Source: an uncultured Clostridia bacterium (GTDB lineage Bacteria; Bacillota; Clostridia; Christensenellales; Aristaeellaceae). From it: a stretch of 11,286 nt of DNA. Position 1 is the stretch's first letter; each line of letters begins with the position of its first letter. The stretch covers positions 1-11,286 of the forward strand of contig CAMJXZ010000074.1 in assembly GCA_946409855.1 (NCBI GenBank). Reading direction: 5' to 3'. Shown piece after piece: positions 1 through 6,817 of the stretch. The translations under genes and the position numbers were made by a program. The notes under the pieces were generated by a model. It was not told where the DNA came from and ran no database searches. It saw nothing but the letters and a program-made list of their open reading frames with translations.

Positions 1-1
1 C

Positions 2-223
2 TTCGATATGTTCTATTCCCTGCCCAACGGTTCGGGCACGCTGCGCCAGGTGACCACTACCATTGACGTGTATGTGTACGATATGCTGAAGAAAGGCAAC
101 CTCCGCAATTCCTTCGGTTATGCGGGCGCCGGCGCTTTCTTCCAGTCCCTTGTCGGTTTCGTGCTGATCCTGCTGACCAACTGGATTGTGAAGAGACATC
201 AGCCCGAAATGGCCCTGTTCTGA
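2..223 (+). CDS. ABC sugar permease, LplB/YteP-like, C-terminal fragment
   Basis: This is the last 73 codons of an inner-membrane permease whose start lies left of the window; the frame is open from base 2. The visible part holds a segment resembling the family's 'ydVseVlDTYVYr.gl..g.fs.atAvGlfqs' region (here TTTIDVYVYDMLKKGNLRNS, then GYAGAGAFFQS). It ends in one hydrophobic helix (SLVGFVLILLTNWIV) and a basic cytoplasmic tail. That ending is characteristic of the first permease of CUT1 importers of the LplB/YteP type, which take up oligosaccharides such as uronate- or xylose-containing sugars. The EAA loop is outside the window. The next permease starts 19 nt downstream, so the two are clearly co-transcribed. 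The family is secure from context; the substrate is unknown. Confidence 0.85.
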   Translation, partial: FDMFYSLPNGSGTLRQVTTTIDVYVYDMLKKGNLRNSFGYAGAGAFFQSLVGFVLILLTNWIVKRHQPEMALF

Positions 224-242
224 TGGGAAGGAGGAGAGCAAA

Positions 243-1199
243 ATGACGGCTGTTGACCGCAAAGAAGCAAAACGCCTGATGAAGGCTGAAAAACAGGCAG
301 CAAAGCACAGCATGGCCCGGAACCAGATTTCCCGGGGAACAAATATCTGCTTTAATGTGCTTTTGATTGTCTTCTGTGTCCTGATTATCTTTCCGCTGTG
401 GATTATCATTATTTCCTCCATCACCAGTGAATCCGCGCTGACGACCTACGGCTACCGGCTGTGGCCGCTGGAGTTCTCGGTAAACGCATATACATACCTG
501 TTCCGTGACGGTTCCATCATGATCACGGCCTACAAAAATACGATCATCGCGACCCTGACAGGCACTGTGCTGTCGGTCGTCACAGTTGGCCTTTACTCCT
601 ATGCACTGAGCCGTCCTGATTTCCGTTTCCGGAAATTCTTCACCTTCTTCAGCTTCTTTACCATGCTGTTCGGCGGCGGCATGGTGAGCTACTACAACAT
701 GTGCCGCAGCGTTCTGGGCCTCAAGGATACGGTATGGGCGCTGTTTCTGCCGATGAGCTTCTCCGCGTACTGGGTCATCATCATGCGCACGTTCTACCAG
801 TCGTCCGTGCCGGAGGCGATCATCGAATCGGCCCGCATCGACGGCAGCGGCGAATGGAGAACCCTGCTTCAGATTGTCTGCCCGCTCGCCATCCCCGGCT
901 TTGCCACGGTTGGTCTGTTCAGCGCCATCGGCATCTGGAACGATTTCCGCAACTGCCTGCTGCTCAATGACAAGGCGCAGTATTTTAACCTTCAGTACAC
1001 CATTTATCAGACCATGAACAACCTGCGTTTCCTCAAGGAAAACGCCTCGCGGATGGGCGGCGTCAACGTAAGCAACCTGCCCGCGGAGACGTTCCGAATG
1101 GCCATGGCGGTGGTCACCGTCGGCCCCATCATCATGGCCTATCCTTTCTTCCAGCGCTACTTCGTCAAGGGTCTGACGGTCGGCGCCGTGAAGGGCTGA
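243..1199 (+). CDS. ABC sugar permease, YtcP/LplC-like (CUT1 family)
   Basis: A complete 318-aa inner-membrane permease, the second half of the heterodimeric channel. The ATG is preceded by AAGGAGG at 228-234 with 8 nt spacing. After a basic N-terminus (about 1-30) there are six likely membrane segments at about 35-60, 96-122, 130-151, 163-184, 216-234 and 285-302. The EAA loop that docks the ATPase is visible from E191 (EAIIESARIDGSGEW) to the conserved Pro214. The extreme C-terminus (FFQRYFVKGLTVGAVKG) is the standard ending of this family. Length matches YtcP/LplC proteins, which are about 290-320 aa. It sits between the partner permease and the binding protein, so the importer is complete except for its ATPase. 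CUT1 systems in Bacillota commonly use a shared MsmX-type ATPase encoded elsewhere. The substrate cannot be read from the sequence. Confidence 0.93.
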   Translation: MTAVDRKEAKRLMKAEKQAAKHSMARNQISRGTNICFNVLLIVFCVLIIFPLWIIIISSITSESALTTYGYRLWPLEFSVNAYTYLFRDGSIMITAYKNTIIATLTGTVLSVVTVGLYSYALSRPDFRFRKFFTFFSFFTMLFGGGMVSYYNMCRSVLGLKDTVWALFLPMSFSAYWVIIMRTFYQSSVPEAIIESARIDGSGEWRTLLQIVCPLAIPGFATVGLFSAIGIWNDFRNCLLLNDKAQYFNLQYTIYQTMNNLRFLKENASRMGGVNVSNLPAETFRMAMAVVTVGPIIMAYPFFQRYFVKGLTVGAVKG

Positions 1200-1209
1200 T
1201 TCGGTTTCG

Positions 1210-1226
1210 AGGGCTTGCGCGGCCCT
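1210..1226 (+). other. Small intercistronic hairpin before the binding-protein gene
   Basis: AGGGC (1210-1214) can pair with GCCCT (1222-1226) around a 7-nt loop in the 56-nt gap between permease and binding-protein genes. An optimal Shine-Dalgarno AAGGAGG (1241-1247, 8 nt from the ATG at 1256) follows. Hairpins in this position often stabilise the downstream message so that the binding protein is made in excess over the permeases. That role is inferred; the stem is only 5 bp and may be fortuitous. Confidence 0.35.
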
Positions 1227-1255
1227 GGAAATAAATATTTAAGGAGGAAAGAAAC

Positions 1256-2752
1256 ATGCGTAAACTGGTATCTCTGTTGCTGGCGCTGGCGATGATCATT
1301 TCGCTGGTTCCCACCGTCATGGCCGAGGATGCCTACACCCTGGACATTTACTGGGTTGGCAACGGCGACAATGAAGCTGTTCGCGCCGGCGTCGAAGCCG
1401 CTGTGAACGCTTACATCGAGCCCCTCATCGGCGCGAAGGTATCCTATCACATCATCGGCTGGGGCGACTGGAACGACAAGGCCATCAACGCCCTGCAGTC
1501 CGGTGAGAAGATGGACCTGATCTTCACCGCGGACTGGGAAGGCTACGGCATCGAAGTGGCCGGCGGCCTGCTCCAGCCCCTGGATGATCTGCTTGAGCAG
1601 TATGGTCAGGGCATCAAGGATACCCTGCCCCAGACCTTCCTGGATGGCGTCAAGGTGAACGGCGTTCTGTACGGCATCCCCACCAACAAGGAACTGTGCG
1701 TGCCCGAAGGCTTCATCATCAACAAGACCGCTGCCGCCGAAATCGGCTGGGACGTGGTTGCTGACGATCCTTCCATCAAGACCACCGCGGATCTGGAGCC
1801 CTGGCTGGCCAAGTACAAGGAACTCCATCCCGACAAGTACCCCTACCTCATGGACGGTCAGGCTGGCCGCTGGGCCGATGAACCCTGGTGCCCCGACTGG
1901 GCCGGCATGGGCAGCAACTCCGTTGCCATGAAGATGGCCAAGCAGGAGAACGGCGAGTTCGACGAGACCATCTACAGCATTTTCGAAACCCCCGAACAGG
2001 AAGAGCATATCCGCCTGATGTATTCCTGGGGCCAGAAGGGCTATATCAGCCCCGACGCCGCTCTGACCAGCTTTGACTACAACGGCACCTTCGGCCGCGG
2101 CGACTTCCTGGTCTTCTCTCAGCCCCTGAAGGGCAATGGCATCAAGGCCGCTGAAATGTATGCCGCCAATGCCACCGCCGAATTCGAGTGCGTGGAAATC
2201 ACCATGCAGCCCAAGTACGTCGTGACCACTCACGCCGGCGGCTCCATGTTCGGTATCCCCGTGACCTCCAGGAATCCTGAAAAGGCCATGCAGTACCTGA
2301 ACCTCATGCATTCCGATGCCACCCTGGTCAACCTGATGCTGTTCGGCGCTGAAGGCCAGAACTACACCAAGGTCAACGATCAGCAGGTCAAGCTGACCGA
2401 CCAGAACTGGTACGGCGTGCATGGCGGTGCCTGGACTGTGGGCAACACCAAGCTGCAGCTGGTGCTGGACACCGAAGATCCCGCCAAGAACGAAATGCTC
2501 CAGTCCTACGCGGATGACGCTGTCGCCACCGCTTCCCTGGGCTTCCGTTTCGTCAAGGACAACGTGGCCGATCAGATCGCGGCTGTCGACGCTGTCATTT
2601 CCGAGTTTGCCAACCCCCTGATGTGCGGTCAGGTTGATCCCGACGGTCCTCAGGGCATCGCGGCGCTGAAAGCTGCTCTGGCCGATGCCGGCATGGCTGA
2701 CATCCTGGCTGAAGTGCAGGCTCAGTACGACGCCTGGAAGGCCGCTCAGTAA
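1256..2752 (+). CDS. Extracellular sugar-binding protein of a CUT1 importer (LipO/YtcQ-like)
   Basis: A 498-aa secreted substrate-binding protein that would deliver a carbohydrate to the two upstream permeases. The N-terminus is a signal peptide: MRK, a hydrophobic core to about residue 18, then VMA-ED, giving predicted cleavage after A23. There is no lipobox cysteine, which is unusual for a Gram-positive binding protein. The mature region has family landmarks: a hinge-proximal stretch at about 85-145 (MDLIFTADWEGYGIE, then VNGVLYGIPTNKE), and near 330-370 GIPVTSRNPEKAMQYLNL with FGAEGQNY. These match LipO/YtcQ-type proteins that carry a DUF3502-like C-terminal region. Four cysteines remain in the mature chain (148, 212, 312, 457). 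Codon use leans on AAG, GCC, ATC and AAC, more uniform than in glgB, consistent with high expression. The gene ends the operon and is followed by a strong terminator. Family is secure; the ligand is unknown. Confidence 0.92.
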   Translation: MRKLVSLLLALAMIISLVPTVMAEDAYTLDIYWVGNGDNEAVRAGVEAAVNAYIEPLIGAKVSYHIIGWGDWNDKAINALQSGEKMDLIFTADWEGYGIEVAGGLLQPLDDLLEQYGQGIKDTLPQTFLDGVKVNGVLYGIPTNKELCVPEGFIINKTAAAEIGWDVVADDPSIKTTADLEPWLAKYKELHPDKYPYLMDGQAGRWADEPWCPDWAGMGSNSVAMKMAKQENGEFDETIYSIFETPEQEEHIRLMYSWGQKGYISPDAALTSFDYNGTFGRGDFLVFSQPLKGNGIKAAEMYAANATAEFECVEITMQPKYVVTTHAGGSMFGIPVTSRNPEKAMQYLNLMHSDATLVNLMLFGAEGQNYTKVNDQQVKLTDQNWYGVHGGAWTVGNTKLQLVLDTEDPAKNEMLQSYADDAVATASLGFRFVKDNVADQIAAVDAVISEFANPLMCGQVDPDGPQGIAALKAALADAGMADILAEVQAQYDAWKAAQ

Positions 2753-2761
2753 TGGGTCGGC

Positions 2762-2782
2762 GGCTGACCTGAAGGGTCAGTC
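2762..2782 (+). other. 3'-UTR hairpin after the binding-protein gene
   Basis: CTGACC (2764-2769) pairs with GGTCAG (2775-2780) around a 5-nt loop, and the stem extends by a G-U and a G-C pair to 2762/2782. It has no T tract and sits 12 nt before the main terminator. It may protect the 3' end of the transcript from exonucleases. Confidence 0.45.
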
Positions 2783-2793
2783 CACTTAAAAGC

Positions 2794-2829
2794 AAAAGGC
2801 CGGCGGAAACGCCGGCTTTTTGTTTTTTT
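2794..2829 (+). terminator. Strong Rho-independent terminator of the sugar-importer operon
   Basis: GCCGGCG (2799-2805) pairs with CGCCGGC (2810-2816) around a GAAA tetraloop. The stem is lengthened by a G-U pair and A-T pairs (AAAA 2794-2797 with TTTT 2818-2821). It is followed by TG and seven Ts (2823-2829). This is a textbook intrinsic terminator and separates the importer operon from the glgB unit. Confidence 0.95.
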
Positions 2830-2858
2830 AAAAGTGCGCGGAGCATGGGAATACAAAA

Positions 2859-2884
2859 TTGTTTACAAATATCTTCCGCCGGAA
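2859..2884. promoter_or_regulatory. Two short inverted repeats upstream of the glgB promoter
   Basis: TTGT-TT-ACAA (2859-2868) and TTCCG-C-CGGAA (2874-2884) are small palindromes lying 25-50 nt upstream of the -35 box at 2909. Their position would suit an activator or an upstream operator, but each half-site is only 4-5 bp, so chance is a real possibility. No known operator consensus is recognised. Confidence 0.25.
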
Positions 2885-2908
2885 AACGTCCTTTATCCGT
2901 CTGGCGGT

Positions 2909-2937
2909 TTGACAGAAGAAAGGCAAAATAGTATAAT
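2909..2937 (+). promoter_or_regulatory. glgB: Consensus sigma-A promoter for the glgB unit
   Basis: TTGACA (2909-2914) and TATAAT (2932-2937) both match the housekeeping consensus perfectly and are separated by the optimal 17 nt. Transcription would begin near 2944, giving a leader of about 140 nt before the glgB start at 3085. It is the only strong promoter I can see in the window and directs the branching-enzyme and L,D-transpeptidase genes. Confidence 0.9.
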
Positions 2938-2987
2938 AAATTGGCTGTGTTCCTTTTGCAGAACCCAATGATGCTGTCCCGGGGCGG

Positions 2988-3022
2988 CGGTCCCGCGTCC
3001 GGGAAGCGGGTCAACGGGACCG
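2988..3022 (+). other. Leader hairpin(s) upstream of glgB
   Basis: CGGTCCCG (2988-2995) is exactly complementary to CGGGACCG (3015-3022). An overlapping alternative pairs CCCGC (2992-2996) with GCGGG (3006-3010). The two stems share bases 2992-2995 and so compete, although both could be part of one irregular fold. There is no T tract after either, and the Shine-Dalgarno (about 3071-3076) is roughly 50 nt downstream. This may be a structured 5' leader; no known riboswitch class is recognised. The GC-rich context makes such pairings fairly easy to find by chance. Confidence 0.35.
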
Positions 3023-3084
3023 GCCTGTGATGGATGGTTTGCGTGATTGAAAAAGCTGCCTGTCGACAGAAAGGGGTTTGCGCT

Positions 3085-5088
3085 ATGGCTCAGGATCAGA
3101 AGCTCAAAATACTGGATACCGACCCGCTGCTTGCTCCGTTTGAGGGGGATTTGAACGCCCGGATGGACCGGTACGAGAACGCGGTGAAGCGGCTGCTGGC
3201 GCCCGGACAGACGCTGTCTGAGTTCGCGGAGGGAGCGATGTACTACGGCTTCCACCGGACGGAAACGGGCTGGGTGTACCGCGAATGGGCCCCCGCCGCG
3301 AAAGCCCTCCACCTGATCGGCGATTTTAACGGCTGGAACCGGGAAAGCCATCCCCTGAAAGCACTGCCCGGCGGCAGCTGGGAGATCGAGATCCCGGGCA
3401 AGGATACGCTGAAAAACCTGTCCCGCGTCAAGGTGCAGGTGACCGGCGGCCGGGGCGTGGAGGACAGGATCCCCCTGTACGCGAACTATGTTGTGCAGGA
3501 CCCTGTGACCAAGGCCTTTGACGCTGCAATTTGGGCGCCGGAAAAGCCCTTTGCCTGGACGGATCAGGACTTCCATCCCGCCCGGAATGTGCCGCCGCTG
3601 ATCTACGAGGCGCACGTGGGCATGGCCACAGAGGAAGAACGGGTGGGCACCTATGCCGAGTTTACGCGGGACATGCTGCCCCGCATTCAGCGGGACGGGT
3701 ACAATACTGTGCAGCTGATGGCCATTATGGAGCACCCCTATTACGGATCCTTCGGCTACCAGGTCAGCAACTTCTTTGCCGCTTCTTCCCGCTACGGCAC
3801 CCCGGACGAACTGAAGGCACTGATCAACCGCGCCCACGAGCTGGGCCTGTCCGTGCTGCTGGACATCGTGCATTCCCACGCGGTCAAAAACACCGCCGAA
3901 GGGATCAGCGGGTTTGACGGGTCGGACGACCAGTTCTTTAAAGCCGGCCCGGCCGGCTATCATCCCGCGTGGGATTCCCGGGTGTTCGATTACGGCAAGA
4001 CCGGCACGATCCATTTCCTTTTGTCCAATATCCGGTTCTGGCTGGAAGAATATCATTTTGACGGCTTCCGCTTTGACGGCGTGACCAGCATGCTGTATCA
4101 CGACCACGGACTGGGTTCCGCTTTCATGAACTACAGCATGTATTTCTCCATGAACACGGACGTGGACGCGGTCACCTACCTGCAGCTGGCGATGAAGCTG
4201 ACCAAGGAACTGAAGCCGGAGTCCTTCTGCATCGCGGAAGACATGAGCGGCATGCCGGGCATGTGCCGGCCCATTGAAGAAGGCGGCATCGGCTTTGACG
4301 CCCGCCTGGGGATGGGGCTGCCGGACTACTGGATCAAGACGATCAAGGAAAAGCCTTTCGGGCATTGGGACATCGGCCGGCTCTTCTACGAGATGGTCAG
4401 CCACCGCCCCGGTGAAAAGACCATCGCCTACGCCGAGAGCCACGACCAGGCGCTGGTGGGGGACAAGACGCTCATGTTCCGCCTGGCCGACAAGGAAATG
4501 TACTGGAGCATGAACAAGTCGTCGGAGAACATGGTGGTGACGCAGGCGGAGGCGCTGCACAAGATGATCCGTCTGGTGACGGCCACCGCCGGCGGCGACG
4601 GGTACCTGAACTTCATGGGCAACGAGTTCGGCCATCCGGAATGGATCGATTTCCCGCGGGAAGGCAACGGCTGGAGCTACGCCAAGGCAAGGCGCCTTTG
4701 GTCCCTTTCCGAAAGGGAGGACCTGCGGTACGTGGATCTGGGCCGGTTTGACCGGGCGATGATCCGGCTGCTGCGGGAGTATGATCTGCTGAGCGAGCCG
4801 TATGTGATGGGGCTGCTGCAGCATGAGGATCACCAGATCCTGATCTATGACCGGAAGGGGTGCCTGTTTGCCTTCAACTTCCATCCCTCCGAAAGCCAGC
4901 AGGCCCAGTTCGTGCCTGTGCCGGACACGGGGGATTACCGGGTGATCCTGAGCACCGACGACAAGCAGTTCGGCGGCTTCGGCAATATCTCGGACGATAC
5001 GGTGTACACGTCCAAGCAGCAGCCGGACGGGCAGGGCTTCTACATCTATCTGCCTGCCCAGACCGCCGTGGTGCTGCATAAGGTGTGA
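3085..5088 (+). CDS. glgB: 1,4-alpha-glucan branching enzyme, GH13_8 (eukaryote-like) type
   Basis: A 667-aa cytoplasmic enzyme that cuts alpha-1,4 chains and re-attaches them as alpha-1,6 branches in glycogen. I chose the ATG at 3085 because AAGGGG (3071-3076) lies 8 nt upstream; an in-frame ATG at 3034 would add 17 unconserved residues and lacks a good ribosome site. A CBM48-type domain spans about 55-145 (YREWAPAAKALHLIGDFNGW), the TIM barrel about 165-560, and a beta C-terminal domain the rest. Visible catalytic motifs are D260-IVHSH, the nucleophile Asp331 in GFRFDGVTSM, acid/base Glu385 in IAED, and Asp454 in AESHDQALVGDK. GFRFDGVTSMLYHDHG and MGNEFGHPEWIDFP closely resemble the human and plant enzymes, so it belongs to subfamily GH13_8 rather than the GH13_9 typical of E. 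coli GlgB. No glgC, glgA or glgP is nearby. It has its own consensus promoter and shares its transcript with the L,D-transpeptidase. Confidence 0.95.
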   Translation: MAQDQKLKILDTDPLLAPFEGDLNARMDRYENAVKRLLAPGQTLSEFAEGAMYYGFHRTETGWVYREWAPAAKALHLIGDFNGWNRESHPLKALPGGSWEIEIPGKDTLKNLSRVKVQVTGGRGVEDRIPLYANYVVQDPVTKAFDAAIWAPEKPFAWTDQDFHPARNVPPLIYEAHVGMATEEERVGTYAEFTRDMLPRIQRDGYNTVQLMAIMEHPYYGSFGYQVSNFFAASSRYGTPDELKALINRAHELGLSVLLDIVHSHAVKNTAEGISGFDGSDDQFFKAGPAGYHPAWDSRVFDYGKTGTIHFLLSNIRFWLEEYHFDGFRFDGVTSMLYHDHGLGSAFMNYSMYFSMNTDVDAVTYLQLAMKLTKELKPESFCIAEDMSGMPGMCRPIEEGGIGFDARLGMGLPDYWIKTIKEKPFGHWDIGRLFYEMVSHRPGEKTIAYAESHDQALVGDKTLMFRLADKEMYWSMNKSSENMVVTQAEALHKMIRLVTATAGGDGYLNFMGNEFGHPEWIDFPREGNGWSYAKARRLWSLSEREDLRYVDLGRFDRAMIRLLREYDLLSEPYVMGLLQHEDHQILIYDRKGCLFAFNFHPSESQQAQFVPVPDTGDYRVILSTDDKQFGGFGNISDDTVYTSKQQPDGQGFYIYLPAQTAVVLHKV

Positions 5089-5119
5089 CAGGCCGCTTAT
5101 ACATGATTCTTTGATTCCC

Positions 5120-5126
5120 AGGAGGG
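5120..5126 (+). promoter_or_regulatory. Shine-Dalgarno that fixes the L,D-transpeptidase start
   Basis: AGGAGGG lies 5 nt before the ATG at 5132. The frame is also open from a TTG at 5111, but that reading would put this ribosome site inside the coding region and add seven residues ahead of a normal signal peptide, so 5132 is the start. Confidence 0.85.
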
Positions 5127-5131
5127 TTTTT

Positions 5132-6700
5132 ATGAAGCGCAGGACGATGGTCCTATTGTGCATCCTGACGCTGCTTGCATCTTTCTGCCTGCCTGCGGCC
5201 GGCGAGGGGCTGGCGTTTTCCATCTCGGACATCATCATCACCCCGGGCAGCAATGTCTCGATTTATTACGATCTGCCCCGGGACGGGACGCTGACCATTT
5301 CCCTGCTCAACGATAAGGATGAAATGGTGCTGGTGCTCCTCAACGCCCATCAGGAAACGGCGGGCTTTCATGAGGCTGTCTGGAACGGCCTGGCCCCGGA
5401 CGGCACGCCGGTCCGGGAGGGCAGCTATAACCTGTGCCTGACGCTGGACGACATGTCGGTGAAGATGGCCGTGCTGATCGGCACGCCGGCCCAGACGTCG
5501 CTCACGTTCGACGCGCCGGCGCCCACGGAGGTGCCGGAGGATACGCGGGTGCTGGCCGCATCGGCGACAGAGGCGCCGCCGGAAGAGCCGGCGCCTGCGG
5601 AAGAGCCGCAGGAAACCCACGCGCAGCGGACCGCGATCACCCCGGCGCTTCGTTCCCAGGTCCATCCGGATCACGATCCGGCGGGCTGCTACTGGTGCAC
5701 ACCCATGGATATTGAGGACGAGGACGCCGTCTGGGCAATGCTGACCGCGCCGATCTATACGGTGGCGGAGAACCAGCGTTCCCAGCTGATCATCCGGGAA
5801 GCGCCGGACGATCAGTCGGCCGGCCTGGGCGTGGTGACCGGCTCTTCCATGGGGCTGCACGTCCTGGATATTCAGGACGGCTGGGCGCATGTGGAATGCT
5901 ACTCCGCTTCCTTCCATGATTCCCGCGTCAAGGCCTGGAACGCGTATGTGACCGGCTATATTCCCAGCAGCGAAATCGTAAAGAAAACACCCAACCAGAC
6001 CTACGGCATCGTCATCGACAAGCTGACGCAGACGCTGTACCTGTTCAAGGAAGGGCATCTGTTCTCCAAGCTGGCGGTTTCTACCGGTCAGTACAACAGC
6101 AGACAGCCCTACAACGAGACCCGTTCCGGCGAGTTCCTGCTGGTTTCCAAGGTGGGGCATTTCCAGTCGGACGCGATGATCTGCCGGTTCGCGCTGCGTT
6201 TTGATTCCGGCGATTTGCTGCACGAGGTGCCCCATGTTTTGAATGCCGACGGCGGCAGGAATTACAAGGCGACGGAATACAAGCTCGGTACCCGGGCCAG
6301 CCACGGCTGCATCCGCGTACAGCGCCTCAAGAACCCGGAAGGGGTCAACATGATGTGGCTGTACAACAACCTTGCCGTGGAGGACGCCCATGGGACCAAG
6401 CTGGTCATCTGGGAGGATTTCGAGGGCCGGACCATCGAAGTGCCCGCGGATGATACGCCGCTGTACTACAACCCCGACAGGGGCACCAACTACCATTCCG
6501 TGGCGGACTGCTCGGGCGTCAAGGAACAGTACCGTCCGCTGACCGCCTTTACCTACGGGGAGCTGGAACATTCCCCGTACAGCAAACTGACCCCGTGCCA
6601 GTACTGCAACCCGCCGCTGCGCGCAGGGGAAATCGAAAAGATCAACCAGGCCCATGAGCACACCTCGCCGGGCATGGTGGAAGACTATCATCAAAAATAA
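5132..6700 (+). CDS. Exported multidomain L,D-transpeptidase (YkuD family)
   Basis: A 522-aa exported enzyme predicted to form L,D (3-3 type) cross-links or anchor proteins on peptidoglycan using a catalytic cysteine. Order of parts: signal peptide 1-24 (MKRR, hydrophobic core, PAAG); a FlgD-like Ig domain about 30-117 (GFHEAVWNGLAPDGTPVREG is its hallmark); a Pro/Glu/Ala-rich linker about 127-162; a HPDH...C186-x2-C189 segment; an SH3-like domain about 215-283 (LIIREAPDDQ, then DGWAHVEC and YVTGYIPSSEI); the YkuD domain about 290-427 with ASHGCIRVQ and catalytic Cys393; and a tail about 440-498 with YH455...C460...C489-x2-C492. The tail resembles small zinc-binding modules of the Ada N-terminal type. 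The gap from glgB is 43 nt with no terminator, so they are probably co-transcribed. The transpeptidase call is firm; roles of the accessory domains are inferred. Confidence 0.92.
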   Translation: MKRRTMVLLCILTLLASFCLPAAGEGLAFSISDIIITPGSNVSIYYDLPRDGTLTISLLNDKDEMVLVLLNAHQETAGFHEAVWNGLAPDGTPVREGSYNLCLTLDDMSVKMAVLIGTPAQTSLTFDAPAPTEVPEDTRVLAASATEAPPEEPAPAEEPQETHAQRTAITPALRSQVHPDHDPAGCYWCTPMDIEDEDAVWAMLTAPIYTVAENQRSQLIIREAPDDQSAGLGVVTGSSMGLHVLDIQDGWAHVECYSASFHDSRVKAWNAYVTGYIPSSEIVKKTPNQTYGIVIDKLTQTLYLFKEGHLFSKLAVSTGQYNSRQPYNETRSGEFLLVSKVGHFQSDAMICRFALRFDSGDLLHEVPHVLNADGGRNYKATEYKLGTRASHGCIRVQRLKNPEGVNMMWLYNNLAVEDAHGTKLVIWEDFEGRTIEVPADDTPLYYNPDRGTNYHSVADCSGVKEQYRPLTAFTYGELEHSPYSKLTPCQYCNPPLRAGEIEKINQAHEHTSPGMVEDYHQK

Positions 6701-6724
6701 TCCGACGATATACAGACGTAAAAC

Positions 6725-6756
6725 GGGGCTGCCGCAGGTTTTCATGCGGCAGCCCC
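6725..6756 (-). terminator. Convergent hairpin terminator between the L,D-transpeptidase and alr
   Basis: GGGGCTGCCGCA (6725-6736) pairs perfectly over 12 bp with TGCGGCAGCCCC (6745-6756) around an 8-nt loop. Read on the minus strand it is followed by GTTTTAC, a usable though short T tract, so it best fits termination of the opp-alr operon. On the plus strand there is no T run after it, so termination of the glgB unit there would be weak or depend on the hairpin alone. A second small inverted repeat, CGCGGA/TCCGCG (6803-6816), lies directly after the alr stop codon. Confidence 0.75.
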
Positions 6757-6817
6757 TGATCATTGCGCTCATTTTGAAATTGTTTATAGGATCCTCTGCC
6801 GGCGCGGAGGTCCGCGG

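Noticed and set aside
1157..2422. 421-codon open frame on the minus strand opposite the sugar-binding protein
   Set aside because: Shadow of a highly biased gene; the product is a repetitive Gly/Val/His string and the frame also crosses the end of the permease gene.
2893..5253. 786-codon open frame on the minus strand opposite glgB
   Set aside because: It mirrors glgB in a GC-rich gene, its translation is low-complexity in His/Val/Gln/Arg, it matches no family, and it ignores the consensus promoter and terminator it would cross.
5153..6772. 539-codon open frame on the minus strand opposite the L,D-transpeptidase
   Set aside because: Arg- and His-rich shadow translation with no ribosome site; the plus-strand gene has a signal peptide and catalytic motifs.
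2856..6787. AAATTGTTTA present both near 2857-2866 and near 6777-6786
   Set aside because: A single AT-rich 10-mer shared by two intergenic regions, in different contexts and with no extended similarity; chance is sufficient.
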